A DNA stretch of 64,000 nt from Chitinophagaceae bacterium UBA7600 (GCA_002478885.1 DLKC01000017.1:62001-126000); one strand, 5' to 3'. Shown: positions 9,356-17,869, numbered from the stretch's first letter. A program made the numbers and translations. The notes: generated from the letters alone by a model not told the origin.

Positions 9356-11143
9356 TCAATCTGCTTCTTTTTGCTTTTCTTCCCAGTGATCCATTTTTGC
9401 TTCTAGCACACCGAGCGGCAGTGATCCATCTTTTAAAATTTCATCATGAAACGCTGCGAGGTTGAACTTTTTACCAAGGTCATTCTCATATTTCGTGCGC
9501 AACTCCCGAATCTTTAACGCACCAATTTTATAACCCAACGCTTGGCCGGGTATGGCCATATAACGTTCAATTTCGGCGGTAGCGCCCTGCTCGCTGATGG
9601 CTTCATTGTCCATCATATATTTAATTGCTTCCTCTCTCGTCATGCCTTTTGTATGAATGGCCACATCAACAACCAACCTTACAGCACGGTGCATTTCATC
9701 GCCAAGCGCGCCCATGTACTGGTAAGGGTCTGTATACAACCCAAGTTCTTTGCCAAGACTTTCACAATAAAGTGCCCAGCCTTCAACGTAGGCATTGTGC
9801 CCACCGAAGCGGCGGAACTTTGGCAGCAAGGTGTCTTCCTGCTGCAGAGAAATCTGGTAATGGTGGCCGGGAATGGCCTCATGCAAAAACAGAGATTCCA
9901 TACCCGAAGTTGTATTAAATTTCGAGGCATCGAGAATGGGAACATAAAAAATTCCGGGGCGGCTGCCATCGGCGGTGCCCTGTGTATATTCTGCGCTGGC
10001 ACTCGCCGCACGAAATGCTTCTGTTTGCCTTATTTCAAAGCCTGTTTTTGGTGTATGGTTAAACATTTTAGCCAGGTTTGGTTCCATACGCTGGTGAATG
10101 GCTTCAAAAGCATCGAGTACTTCTTTGGGTGTTTTGTAAGGCATAAAACGTTTATCTGTGCGCATAAATTCAAAGAAAGCCGGTATATCCCCAGCAAAGG
10201 CGGTCGACTTTTTTACGCTGTCCATGAGGCCGCGGATACGAGCCACCTCTTTTAACCCTGTTTGATAAATTTCTTCCGGAGACTTAGCGGTAGTGGTATT
10301 GAGTTTTACTTCGTAAGCGTAGTATTTGTCACCGCCGGGCAATGCACCAACACCAGAACTGAGCCTCGTTTTTGGCAGGTATTCATTCTTTAAAAAATCG
10401 CCGAGCCTTTTATAAGCTGGAATAATTTGTTCGCTGATAAGTTTTGCATAAGCGTCGGTTAGTCGCTGCCTGTCTGAATCGCTGAATGTTTTTGGTATTT
10501 TGTTTACAGGCCCGTAGAACAAACTTGTTTTTACATCCGCTACTTCCATCGATTGCATTTGGGGGATCATTTTTACTACGAGCGACTTTGGCAATACAAA
10601 CCCAGAGTCGATCCCCTTTTTGAAATAAATAATGGCGCTGTCTGCCCAGACTGAAAATGCAGTGGCGCGTTTTATCCAATCTTCATAATCTTTTACGCTA
10701 TTAAATGGCTGCATACCTTCTCCGCTGCCCATTTGCCCGAGAGAGAGTGGCAATGCATAAAACTGGTTAAATGGAAAATAATTATCGTGATAGGCCAAAC
10801 CTTCTATACTTACGCTTAGCTGATCGTTCAAATCATCGAAACTCAACTGATCATCTTCAGACAAAGTAGAACGGTCGTATGCAGCCAGCCTCGTCGTGTA
10901 ATCGTTATAATATGCCCTCAGTTTTTCGCGGTAGCTGTCGGTAAACTCTGCCGGAAGCAGATCGTTGTATCTACTATCGCCTGCCGCAGTTGCGCCAAGC
11001 GGCGATAATTTTAGACCATCTTCATAAAATGAATCAAGCATTGCGGCGAATGCTTTGTTGTGTTCAGGTGTTTGCTCTTGTACAGGTTCTGTGCAGGCAA
11101 AAACGGTTAAGCCAAAGAAAAGCGGTAGCAATATCTTCTTCAT
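9356..11143 (-). CDS. DUF885 family lipoprotein, putative metallopeptidase
   Basis: The protein has 595 residues starting at MKKILLP; a ten-codon extension exists but lacks signal-peptide character. The signal ends in VFAC, a plausible lipobox (C17), suggesting an outer-membrane or periplasmic lipoprotein. The DUF885 hallmark HEAIPGHHYQ is at residues 421-430 (an HExxxxHH zinc-type motif), followed by YVEGWALYCE about 25 residues later, which probably supplies a further metal ligand. The family is widespread and poorly characterised; peptidase activity is inferred. The gene stands alone with its own terminator and a full repeat (E6) upstream. Confidence 0.85.
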   Translation of the reverse strand: MKKILLPLFFGLTVFACTEPVQEQTPEHNKAFAAMLDSFYEDGLKLSPLGATAAGDSRYNDLLPAEFTDSYREKLRAYYNDYTTRLAAYDRSTLSEDDQLSFDDLNDQLSVSIEGLAYHDNYFPFNQFYALPLSLGQMGSGEGMQPFNSVKDYEDWIKRATAFSVWADSAIIYFKKGIDSGFVLPKSLVVKMIPQMQSMEVADVKTSLFYGPVNKIPKTFSDSDRQRLTDAYAKLISEQIIPAYKRLGDFLKNEYLPKTRLSSGVGALPGGDKYYAYEVKLNTTTAKSPEEIYQTGLKEVARIRGLMDSVKKSTAFAGDIPAFFEFMRTDKRFMPYKTPKEVLDAFEAIHQRMEPNLAKMFNHTPKTGFEIRQTEAFRAASASAEYTQGTADGSRPGIFYVPILDASKFNTTSGMESLFLHEAIPGHHYQISLQQEDTLLPKFRRFGGHNAYVEGWALYCESLGKELGLYTDPYQYMGALGDEMHRAVRLVVDVAIHTKGMTREEAIKYMMDNEAISEQGATAEIERYMAIPGQALGYKIGALKIRELRTKYENDLGKKFNLAAFHDEILKDGSLPLGVLEAKMDHWEEKQKEAD

Positions 11144-11210
11144 AAAGTATTCAATTAATAAAGCAATATACAACCTGAAGTTTGCGCGTTAATTAAAAAG
11201 GGATCAAGAA

Positions 11211-11385
11211 TTGTTTTGAGCCAGGCTTTTGTTGCTGGTGGCATCAGTTGTTGCGTCGCACACTTGATCGTTCGGTTCAATGATTATCAACAGCATTCCC
11301 AGTCACTTGCTGAAGTAAATTTTTGAAAGTACAAGAGTGCGACGCAACAGGTGATAAATAGTAGCTTAAAAGCCGGGTACAAAAA
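11211..11385. repeat. Dispersed repeat, full left-right pair (E6)
   Basis: Left outer end TTGTTTTGAGCCAGGCTTTT at 11211-11230, left core TTGCGTCGCACACTTG at 11251-11266, right core GTACAAGAGTGCGACGCAAC at 11329-11348, right outer end AAAAGCCGGGTACAAAAA ending 11385. About 175 bp, between the divergent DUF885 and feoB genes; nearly the whole 346-bp gap is this repeat plus the feoB promoter. Confidence 0.9.
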
Positions 11386-11463
11386 GATTTATATAACCAA
11401 TAAGCAGATTTTGCATAACCGTTAAATCTCCCGATCTCGTAATGTTATACTATTAGCGGCGGT

Positions 11464-11471
11464 TACATTTG
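11464..11471 (+). promoter_or_regulatory. -7 box TACATTTG of feoB
   Basis: Exact TAnnTTTG match 18 bases before the TTG start codon at 11490. An in-frame stop at 11481-11483 excludes any longer protein, so the box and the stop together fix the TTG start. Confidence 0.6.
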
Positions 11472-11489
11472 CAGGCTAAATAAACATTA

Positions 11490-13610
11490 TTGCCCGGGAC
11501 CAATGTACATATTGCGTTAGTAGGAAACCCAAACAGCGGAAAGACGTCATTATTCAACTCCTTAACAGGCCTGAACCAGAAGGTGGGTAATTTTCCGGGT
11601 GTTACCGTTGATAAAAAAACGGGCTCCTGCGAACTTGATGAAAACACTAATGCTGTTATAATAGACTTGCCTGGCACTTACAGTCTTTATCCAAGGCGGG
11701 CGGATGAATGGGTAGCTTATAAAGTGTTGATGGATGCAGACAAGGACATAAAGCCCGACATGATTCTTCTGGTTGCCGATGCAAGTAATCTAAAACGCAA
11801 CCTGCTTTTCTGCAGCCAGATTATAGACCTTAAAGTGCCCGTGGTAGTAGCTTTGACCATGATGGACCTCGCTCGGAAAAAAGGCATTGAAATAGATGTT
11901 TCCGGGCTTGAACGCGAATTGGGTGTTCCGGTAATACCGGTAAACCCGAGAAAGAATAAGGGAATGCCTCAGTTAAAAAAAGCATTGGCAAATACTTCAA
12001 AGTTCCAATATGTACCTGCAAAATGGGATTTTATTCCAAACCAGGAACTGGCACCTTTAGCGATCGAAGGCGTTAAATCGCACTATCCAAAATTGAGTGA
12101 TTATGCCGCGTTGCACTACCTTATAAACCATGAAAATTTTCCATTGCCTGATGTTATGCAGGAAACGATTGAACAGATTGAAATAGACAACAAGTTCAAC
12201 CCAACCAAAACGCAGGCTCAAGAGATTATGCAGCGGTATACGCGCATAAAACAGGTAATGAAACAAAATGTGGTAGAGCCTGATCCTTTACAGCGAAAAC
12301 TTTTTACCGAACAACTTGACAATATTTTACTGCACAGGATATGGGGTTACCTTATTTTATTGTCGGTGCTGTTTTTGTTGTTTCAAAGTATTTTTTGGAT
12401 TGCGCAATATCCTATGGATGGAATTGACTGGAGTTTTTCCCAGCTTACTGCTTGGATGAACAGTTCGCTGCCTAAAGCGTGGTGGAGCGACCTGCTTATT
12501 AATGGATTGATGGCAGGGCTTAACGGAATTCTTGTTTTTGTGCCGCAAATAATGATCTTGTTCGGGCTTATTACCTTGCTTGAAGATACAGGCTATATGG
12601 CCCGTATTAGTTTTCTGAGTGACAGGCTGATGCGTAAAGTTGGCTTAAACGGAAAAAGTGTTATGCCAATGATAAGCGGTTTTGCATGCGCTGTTCCAGC
12701 CATTATGAGCGCAAGGAATATTGAGAATAAAAAAGAAAGGCTGCTCACGATTTTAGTTACGCCGTTAATGAGCTGTAGTGCGCGATTACCGGTCTTTACG
12801 ATACTAATATCGCTCGTAGTTCCCAACACATATTATTTTAGTTTTCTCAGCCTGCAGGGACTGGTGATGATGGCACTTTACCTGCTTGGTATTGTTACAG
12901 CACTTATCGTAAGCTATGTTTTAAAATTTGTGGTAAAACTAAAAGAGAAAAGCTTTTTTATTTTGGAGTTACCCGTTTACCGGGCTCCGCGTTGGAAGAA
13001 TGTTGCGGTTACCATGATAGAGAAAGCAAAGATATTCGTGGTTGATGCTGGCCGGGTAATTTTAATGATTAGCCTCTTATTGTGGTTTCTCAGCAGCTAT
13101 GGCCCATCGTCCAGGATGAATGCAGTCGAAGTGAAGTATGCTACCGTTTTGGAGCAAACAGCATCAGCCCAAGACAAAGCAACAATTACCAAACAATACA
13201 ATTCTGAAAAGCTGCAAAATTCTTATGCCGGAATTCTTGGTAAGAGCATTGAGCCGGTAATAAAGCCGCTTGGCTATGATTGGAAAATTGGGATTGCGTT
13301 GATAACCTCATTTGCCGCAAGAGAAGTTTTTGTTGGCACGATGGCTACGATATATAGTGTTGAGGAAAGTGATAACAGCACCTTGAGGCAAAAAATGCAA
13401 GCGGCAGTAAAAGAAGATGGCACAAAGGTTTATAGCCTTGCTACCGCTTTGTCACTAATGGTCTTTTATGTTTTAGCGATGCAATGCATGAGCACGCTTG
13501 CTGTTGTTAAACGGGAAACCGGTTCGTGGAAATGGCCTGCCGTTCAACTTTTATATATGACAGGATTGGCTTACCTTCTGAGTTTTGTAGTTTACCACCT
13601 ATTCAATTAA
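11490..13610 (+). CDS. feoB: Ferrous iron transport protein B
   Basis: This 706-residue inner-membrane Fe(II) importer has an N-terminal G-protein domain. G1 GNPNSGKT is at residues 12-19, the G2 region VGNFPGVTV near 32-40, and G3 DLPGTYS near 59. The position usually holding the G4 NxxD reads TMMD, so the usual asparagine is threonine. Gate regions follow (MSCSARLPVF motif) in a multi-helix membrane domain, ending in a helix. Translation appears to start at TTG: an in-frame stop lies three codons upstream and no ATG precedes G1. Neither feoA nor feoC is adjacent, although a Fur-family gene lies 3 kb downstream. Confidence 0.95.
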   Translation: MPGTNVHIALVGNPNSGKTSLFNSLTGLNQKVGNFPGVTVDKKTGSCELDENTNAVIIDLPGTYSLYPRRADEWVAYKVLMDADKDIKPDMILLVADASNLKRNLLFCSQIIDLKVPVVVALTMMDLARKKGIEIDVSGLERELGVPVIPVNPRKNKGMPQLKKALANTSKFQYVPAKWDFIPNQELAPLAIEGVKSHYPKLSDYAALHYLINHENFPLPDVMQETIEQIEIDNKFNPTKTQAQEIMQRYTRIKQVMKQNVVEPDPLQRKLFTEQLDNILLHRIWGYLILLSVLFLLFQSIFWIAQYPMDGIDWSFSQLTAWMNSSLPKAWWSDLLINGLMAGLNGILVFVPQIMILFGLITLLEDTGYMARISFLSDRLMRKVGLNGKSVMPMISGFACAVPAIMSARNIENKKERLLTILVTPLMSCSARLPVFTILISLVVPNTYYFSFLSLQGLVMMALYLLGIVTALIVSYVLKFVVKLKEKSFFILELPVYRAPRWKNVAVTMIEKAKIFVVDAGRVILMISLLLWFLSSYGPSSRMNAVEVKYATVLEQTASAQDKATITKQYNSEKLQNSYAGILGKSIEPVIKPLGYDWKIGIALITSFAAREVFVGTMATIYSVEESDNSTLRQKMQAAVKEDGTKVYSLATALSLMVFYVLAMQCMSTLAVVKRETGSWKWPAVQLLYMTGLAYLLSFVVYHLFN

Positions 13611-13805
13611 TGCTTTCTTTTATTTAATCTCCTGCAACGTTATAAAATTGTTTCTGGAAACCGATGTGAAAAATCACGTGGCTTTATGTGGTTTTACCCA
13701 TTGTTGCAGGCAAAAAGAATATTCATCTTTACGGTGCTGTAATGCTAATTCACTCATGTGGCTCTACAGCGAATTTACCAAGGGGTTATATGCTGACACG
13801 ATTAC

Positions 13806-13833
13806 GCGGTGATTTTCTAGTCACCGCTTTTTT
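13806..13833 (+). terminator. Rho-independent terminator
   Basis: Perfect seven-base stem GCGGTGA / TCACCGC, eight-base loop, then six T. It lies nearly 200 bp past the feoB stop, far for a feoB terminator, which suggests a separate short transcript. Confidence 0.75.
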
Positions 13834-13911
13834 AAAAGAAGTTTTGCCGAAAGGCTATTATATACAATGTTTCAGGCCTCGACCCTATAAACAATCAACA
13901 TAAGCAGTGAA

Positions 13912-13942
13912 AGTCTCTGGATAAACCGGAGGCTTTTATTTT
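13912..13942 (+). terminator. Second terminator-like hairpin
   Basis: Nine-base stem AGTCTCTGG / CCGGAGGCT with two G-T pairs, loop ATAAA, then TTTATTTT. It faces the convergent helicase gene that ends at 13951. Confidence 0.5.
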
Positions 13943-13950
13943 AAAAGCCA

Positions 13951-15156
13951 TTACCGGTGCTTCTTGTATTTGCCATATCTTTTTTTAGATGGGCGTTCCT
14001 GGCGGGGAACATATTGAGGTCCTTTGCCAAACTTTTCCGGCAGATCAGCTTTATCAACAGGATGGCCAAGCAGGCGCTCTATTCGCGCAAATTTTCCCTG
14101 TTCCGATTCACTTATGAAAGTAAATGCTGATCCTGTATTCGAGGCTCTTGCAGTTCTACCTATGCGATGTACATAATCTTCACCGTCGTGAGGTACATCG
14201 TAATTAATAACAAGGTCAATGTCTTCTATGTCTATTCCACGGCTTAGAATATCTGTTGCCACCAATATTTTTAGCTTCCCATTTTTAAAGTCGAGTAAAA
14301 CTCTTTCTCGCTGATCCTGTAGAAGATCGGAATGAATTTCTTCTACCGGTAATGCAGCACGTTTTAATTCCCTGGCAAGTTGTTTTACATTTTGCTTTTT
14401 AGAACAAAATATAAGTACGCTTCCAAATTCTTTTTGTTGAAGAATTTCCTTTATTAAAGGGATTTTCTGAGGTTCGTAAACAACATAGGCAAGCTGAACG
14501 ATCTTTTCCGGCGGTTTGGAAATCGCGATATTTATTTCAACCGGGTCTTTTAAAATAGTTCTTGCGAGCTCTCTTATTCTAAATGGCATGGTTGCAGAGA
14601 AAAGCAGGTTCTGTCTTTGCTTTGGCAAGTAAGAGATAATACGCATAATGTCGTCTTTGAAGCCCATATCAAGCATGCGATCTGCCTCATCCAAAACCAG
14701 GTATTTTAACCCATCGAGTTTTACGTAGTTCATATTCAAATGCGCAATCATACGACCGGGGGTGCAAATAACCACATCAGCCCCAGTAGTGAGCGCTTTC
14801 TTTTCTATGGTAAAAAGAGCGCCGTCGCCACCGCCATAAACAGCAATGGAGCTTACCGAGGTAAAATAAGAGAGCCCTTCCATAGTTTGTGCAATTTGAA
14901 TCGCAAGCTCACGGGTTGGCACTATAATCAGCGCATTTATATGATGCTCTTCATGATGAGAGGTAATAAGTTTGTGGATGAGCGGAAGCAGGAATGCAGC
15001 AGTTTTTCCTGTGCCGGTTTGGGCAGAAGCAATGATATCTTTGCCGGCGATAATAGGTGGTATGACTTGTTCCTGGACCTCGGTGGCATTTTCGTAACCC
15101 ATGGCATCAATGCCTTCCAGTAAGCGTTCGTCAAGTCCAAATTCTTTAAATGTCAA
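13951..15156 (-). CDS. DEAD-box RNA helicase (RhlE-type)
   Basis: The protein has 401 residues. All helicase motifs are visible in order: Q-motif region EFGLDERLLEGI at the N-terminus, motif I SAQTGTGKTAA, Ia PTRELAIQI, II VLDEADRML, III LFSATMP, then IFCSKKQNVKQLA, ATDILSRGIDIEDIDLVINYD and HRIGRTAR, ending in a basic tail (RPSKKRYGKYKKHR). It should unwind structured RNA in ribosome assembly or RNA decay. The proper start is TTG at 15156 (MTFKEFGLD). The frame stays open 191 codons further upstream, but that stretch crosses repeat arm E7 and is antisense to the MerC gene, so it is rejected. It is a single-gene unit. Confidence 0.9.
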   Translation of the reverse strand: MTFKEFGLDERLLEGIDAMGYENATEVQEQVIPPIIAGKDIIASAQTGTGKTAAFLLPLIHKLITSHHEEHHINALIIVPTRELAIQIAQTMEGLSYFTSVSSIAVYGGGDGALFTIEKKALTTGADVVICTPGRMIAHLNMNYVKLDGLKYLVLDEADRMLDMGFKDDIMRIISYLPKQRQNLLFSATMPFRIRELARTILKDPVEINIAISKPPEKIVQLAYVVYEPQKIPLIKEILQQKEFGSVLIFCSKKQNVKQLARELKRAALPVEEIHSDLLQDQRERVLLDFKNGKLKILVATDILSRGIDIEDIDLVINYDVPHDGEDYVHRIGRTARASNTGSAFTFISESEQGKFARIERLLGHPVDKADLPEKFGKGPQYVPRQERPSKKRYGKYKKHR

Positions 15157-15276
15157 AATGGTAAGTATTTTATATTGGTAAGCAATAAAGATAATGTTTG
15201 TGGTGCATACGGCTTTGTTTGATCGTGGATACTGACCCAAAAGTACCCGAAATCGTTTGCTGACCAGCGTTATTAA

Positions 15277-15333
15277 GTACAAGAGTGCGACGCAACAGGT
15301 GTTGAGCTGAATTCGAATGCCGGGCTCAAAATT
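15277..15333 (+). repeat. Dispersed repeat, single right arm (E7)
   Basis: Core GTACAAGAGTGCGACGCAAC at 15277-15296 and outer end GCCGGGCTCAAAATT at 15319-15333. A decayed left partner may lie at about 15205-15245 but its core is not recognisable. It lies between the 3' end of the MerC gene and the 5' end of the helicase. Confidence 0.85.
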
Positions 15334-15350
15334 ATTTTCCTGGTTACACG

Positions 15351-15746
15351 TTACTGATGATCGCAATTTTTGTCGTGCACATGGTCGGCAACCCGACTGA
15401 GCCGAAAATTTATGAAGTGAGCGCCGACTATCAGTAACACTGCCGGCACGAGGAATATTACCTGCTTTTCGTGCCACACCTGTTTGGCTGAAAGCAATAC
15501 AAGGCCTATTAAAAAAAGAGTAAAGGGCACAATGTTGTGATGCTGATTTTTCCAGCCATGATAAAGCGACCAAACGCCGATGAGAGCTGTAAGTAAGATC
15601 ATGAACAATTCGAAAGCAAGGTTGTCTACTATGTTTATTCCAAACAATGGCAGGGATGAGATGATAAGTGGCAAAACCGCACAATGTATAGCACAAACCA
15701 CTGATGTGGCAATACCCAATGCGTCCCAATTAATATTCAGTTTCAT
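15351..15746 (-). CDS. MerC-domain membrane protein
   Basis: This 131-residue protein has four predicted membrane helices and the MerC signature CAIHC (C18, H21, C22) followed by LPLI in the first helix, ending in a His/Asp/Cys-rich tail (VADHVHDKNCDHQ) that could bind metal. MerC proteins were named for mercuric ion uptake, but chromosomal copies without other mer genes are common in Bacteroidota and their metal is unknown. It is divergent from the SCO-Fur pair, with 123 bp between them, which suggests a shared metal-related context. No merA or merR is in the window. Confidence 0.85.
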   Translation of the reverse strand: MKLNINWDALGIATSVVCAIHCAVLPLIISSLPLFGINIVDNLAFELFMILLTALIGVWSLYHGWKNQHHNIVPFTLFLIGLVLLSAKQVWHEKQVIFLVPAVLLIVGAHFINFRLSRVADHVHDKNCDHQ

Positions 15747-15839
15747 AATTACAGCACCGCAAAAATAATGTTTTGCAACAAAGTTGCAAAATAAAAACCA
15801 AAGCGTTTAACCGCATGCGTTTACGGAATTGAAGTACTG

Positions 15840-15847
15840 TAACTTTG
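15840..15847 (+). promoter_or_regulatory. -7 box TAACTTTG of the SCO-Fur unit
   Basis: Exact TAnnTTTG match 22 bases before ATG 15870, in the divergent intergenic region shared with the MerC gene. Confidence 0.6.
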
Positions 15848-15869
15848 CGTGTATTAAAACATTCTTGTA

Positions 15870-16520
15870 ATGAGTAAGCGGGTAATCGGGTATAGCATAT
15901 TTTTCTTGCTGCTGACGGGTTTCTTTTTTCTTTTTGTTTTTTGGGGAACCGACAACTGGAAAGCAAAGTCACCCGTTGTTAGTTCTGTTAAACCATTCAA
16001 TTTTCTTAACCAGGATGGAAAATATTTTACCGAGCGGGAAATGAAAGGAAAGGTGTGTGTTGTAAATTTCTTTTTTACAACATGCAAGGGCATTTGCCCG
16101 CGCATGAATGGCAATATGCACAATATTTACAACGAGTTTAAAAACGTGCCCGACTTTATGATCGTATCGCACACTTGTGATCCTGAAAGAGATTCTGCAG
16201 CAACTTTAAAAAGGTATGCTGACTCCTTAAACGTAGATGAACAAAAATGGGTTTTTCTCACGGGCCGCAAAGACAGTTTGTACCAGCAGGCACGGGTGAG
16301 CTACCTGCTCGACGACCCGGGCAATAGTGTAAAAGATATAAAAGACCAATTTTTGCATACACAGTTCTTTGCGCTGATCGATAAAAATGGAAACATGCGC
16401 GGCGGCGTTTATGATGGCCTAAAACAGGAAGATCTCGACAAATTGCGTACCGACATTAAAACACTGCTGGAAGAAAAGGCAGGCAATACAGGTTTCTCAA
16501 ACAATTTATTCGGACAATAA
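15870..16520 (+). CDS. SCO1/SenC family copper chaperone
   Basis: This 216-residue protein has an N-terminal membrane anchor (residues 7-25) and a thioredoxin-like periplasmic domain. The copper-binding triad is present: C72 and C76 in TCKGICPRM and H163 in FLHTQFF. SCO proteins deliver copper to the CuA site of cytochrome c oxidase or reduce its cysteines. No oxidase genes are in the window. A Fur-family gene follows after nine bases, so the two are likely co-transcribed and the pair may respond to a metal. Confidence 0.92.
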   Translation: MSKRVIGYSIFFLLLTGFFFLFVFWGTDNWKAKSPVVSSVKPFNFLNQDGKYFTEREMKGKVCVVNFFFTTCKGICPRMNGNMHNIYNEFKNVPDFMIVSHTCDPERDSAATLKRYADSLNVDEQKWVFLTGRKDSLYQQARVSYLLDDPGNSVKDIKDQFLHTQFFALIDKNGNMRGGVYDGLKQEDLDKLRTDIKTLLEEKAGNTGFSNNLFGQ

Positions 16521-16529
16521 AATTTTGCC

Positions 16530-16946
16530 ATGAATACCGATGTTTCCGAAATATTAAAACGAAACCAACTGAGCGTAACCGAAAGCCGGCGCAGAATTCT
16601 CGATCTTTTTAAAAACAATAACGGTGCACTTGCACATGCCGATATAGAAAAACATACGGGCGAACAGTTTGACCGCGTAACCATTTACCGCACTTTGCAA
16701 ACTTTTGTTGAAAAAGGTATTGTACACACCATACCAACAGCGGACAATTCCGTGTTATATGCATTGTGCAAAGACGATTGTGAACCCGGCCACCACCACG
16801 ACAACCACATTCATTTTATTTGCGACCAGTGTGGCACTACCTATTGCCTCGACCACTTAACTATTCCGCAGGTTTCGCTGCCGCATGGATTTAGAGAAAC
16901 GCGAACCGATCTTGTAGTAAGCGGTAAATGCGATAAATGCGCTTAG
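16530..16946 (+). CDS. Fur-family metal-dependent transcriptional regulator
   Basis: This 138-residue cytoplasmic DNA-binding protein has an N-terminal winged helix (residues 1-80, including VTIYRTLQTFVEKGIV) and a C-terminal metal-binding dimerisation domain with GHHHDNHIHF, CDQCG and a terminal CDKC. The CxxC pairs form the structural zinc site and the His cluster the sensory site. Fur, Zur and PerR cannot be separated by eye. It is the second gene of the SCO unit. FeoB 3 kb upstream is an obvious possible target, but no operator was identified. Confidence 0.9.
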   Translation: MNTDVSEILKRNQLSVTESRRRILDLFKNNNGALAHADIEKHTGEQFDRVTIYRTLQTFVEKGIVHTIPTADNSVLYALCKDDCEPGHHHDNHIHFICDQCGTTYCLDHLTIPQVSLPHGFRETRTDLVVSGKCDKCA

Positions 16947-16947
16947 A

Positions 16948-17005
16948 TTTTTTTTGAGCCTGACTTAACTGCCCATGGCAACTTCGTTGCGTCGCACACT
17001 TCAGG
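16948..17005 (+). repeat. Dispersed repeat, single left arm (E8)
   Basis: Outer end TTTTTTTTGAGCCTGAC from 16948, core TTGCGTCGCACACTTC at 16987-17002. It begins two bases after the Fur stop and lies just upstream of the comB promoter. With E9 it brackets comB alone. Confidence 0.85.
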
Positions 17006-17041
17006 GTTCTTTTCATTAATGGGCTTATCAACCGCAGCCTG

Positions 17042-17049
17042 TATCTTTG
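17042..17049 (+). promoter_or_regulatory. -7 box TATCTTTG of comB
   Basis: Exact TAnnTTTG match ten bases before ATG 17059. The in-frame TTG at 17047 lies within the box, so the ATG is the real start and the mRNA is nearly leaderless. Confidence 0.65.
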
Positions 17050-17058
17050 CGCCACTTT

Positions 17059-17790
17059 ATGAATACAAAGCCTTTTCTTCATACAATATTATCGCCGGGC
17101 TTACTCAATCTTTACGATGTTGAGAACAGTATCGTAGTTATTATAGATGTTTTCAGGGCAACCTCAACTATTGCTACTGCCTTGTATAACGGAGCAACAA
17201 AAGTGGTACCTGTTGCAAGCGTTGAAGATTGCATAAGCATTGGCAAAAAAATGAACGCAATAACGGCCGGCGAAAGAGATGGAAAAATTATTCAGGGGTT
17301 GCAGCATGGCAATTCCCCGGCCGAGTATCCCAGGGAATTTATTAACGACAAAACGCTTGTGTTAACAACAACCAACGGAACCAAGCTGCTTCACATGGCG
17401 CTGGAGAGTGGCGCATCACAGGTAGTTACGGGTTCATTTCCCAACCTTTCAGCTATTTGTGCGCATTTAAACAAAACCAATAAAAATGTCATTCTGGGTT
17501 GCTCTGCATGGAAGAACCGTTTTAACCTCGAAGACACTTTATTTGCGGGTGCGGTGATAGCGCAAATACGAGATAATTTTACCATTCACTGCGACAGCAG
17601 CCTAATGGCAGAAGATATGTACAGCCTGCACAAAAATAATATGTACCAGTTTATTCGTAAAACAACCCACTGGCACCGGCTCGCTTCTTATGGATTGGAG
17701 AAAGATCTTGAATATTGTGTTACGCCGGACATTGCCAATGTGCTTCCGGTATACAGGCATGGCGCCTTATTTACGGGTGAGCAACGCTAA
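17059..17790 (+). CDS. comB: 2-phosphosulfolactate phosphatase (ComB family)
   Basis: This 243-residue protein has the ComB signature VVIIDVFRATSTIATAL near residue 30, AGERDGKIIQGLQHGNSP near 75, TTTNGTKLL near 105 and GCSAWKNRFNLEDTLFAG near 150. ComB is an Mg-dependent phosphatase that releases sulfolactate; in methanogens it serves coenzyme M synthesis. Bacteria with this gene do not make coenzyme M, so here it more likely belongs to sulfonate metabolism; the link to sulfonolipids is speculation. It is a single-gene unit bracketed by repeat arms. Confidence 0.88.
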   Translation: MNTKPFLHTILSPGLLNLYDVENSIVVIIDVFRATSTIATALYNGATKVVPVASVEDCISIGKKMNAITAGERDGKIIQGLQHGNSPAEYPREFINDKTLVLTTTNGTKLLHMALESGASQVVTGSFPNLSAICAHLNKTNKNVILGCSAWKNRFNLEDTLFAGAVIAQIRDNFTIHCDSSLMAEDMYSLHKNNMYQFIRKTTHWHRLASYGLEKDLEYCVTPDIANVLPVYRHGALFTGEQR

Positions 17791-17869
17791 CTTATTCAAT
17801 CATTCTTTGTTTAACAAACTTTTCGTTTCCTACCATTCAGTTTGATTTCTCCGCTGCGGATAATTCCTT

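Larger units (their letters stand above)
13625..13942 (+). ncRNA. Candidate structured RNA region downstream of feoB
   Basis: The 340-bp gap has no convincing protein. GCTGTA pairs with TACAGC inside a GGT/ACC closure (about 13728-13775), two hairpins followed by T-rich tails lie at 13806-13833 and 13912-13942, and a GCC-GAAA-GGC hairpin sits at about 13847-13856 between them. A weak promoter-like CATCTTTA is near 13719. This could be one or two small RNAs or merely a feoB 3' region with two terminators. It does not match SRP RNA, RNase P or tmRNA signatures that I can recall. Confidence 0.3.

Noticed and set aside
9314..9356. Right-arm-like stretch with CGAGTGTGATCC and TCCCGGACACCAAA
   Set aside because: Similarity to the right arm is partial and the dyad is broken; kept only as a possible decayed partner of E5, not counted among the 34 arms.
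9542..10255. A 237-residue frame antisense to the DUF885 gene
   Set aside because: It lies wholly inside a well-supported gene and its sequence is low-information shadow of the opposite strand.
13731..13833. SRP (4.5S) RNA
   Set aside because: Length is about right but the conserved GGTCAGG/GGAAGG-AGCAGCC apical motif is absent.
13688..13903. A 71-residue open frame in the gap after feoB
   Set aside because: Its predicted protein has no family pattern, it spans a strong hairpin-terminator, and it has no promoter or start context; structured RNA explains the region better.
15157..15729. A 191-codon N-terminal extension of the DEAD-box helicase
   Set aside because: It is antisense to the MerC gene and crosses repeat arm E7; the helicase Q-motif region begins right after the TTG at 15156.
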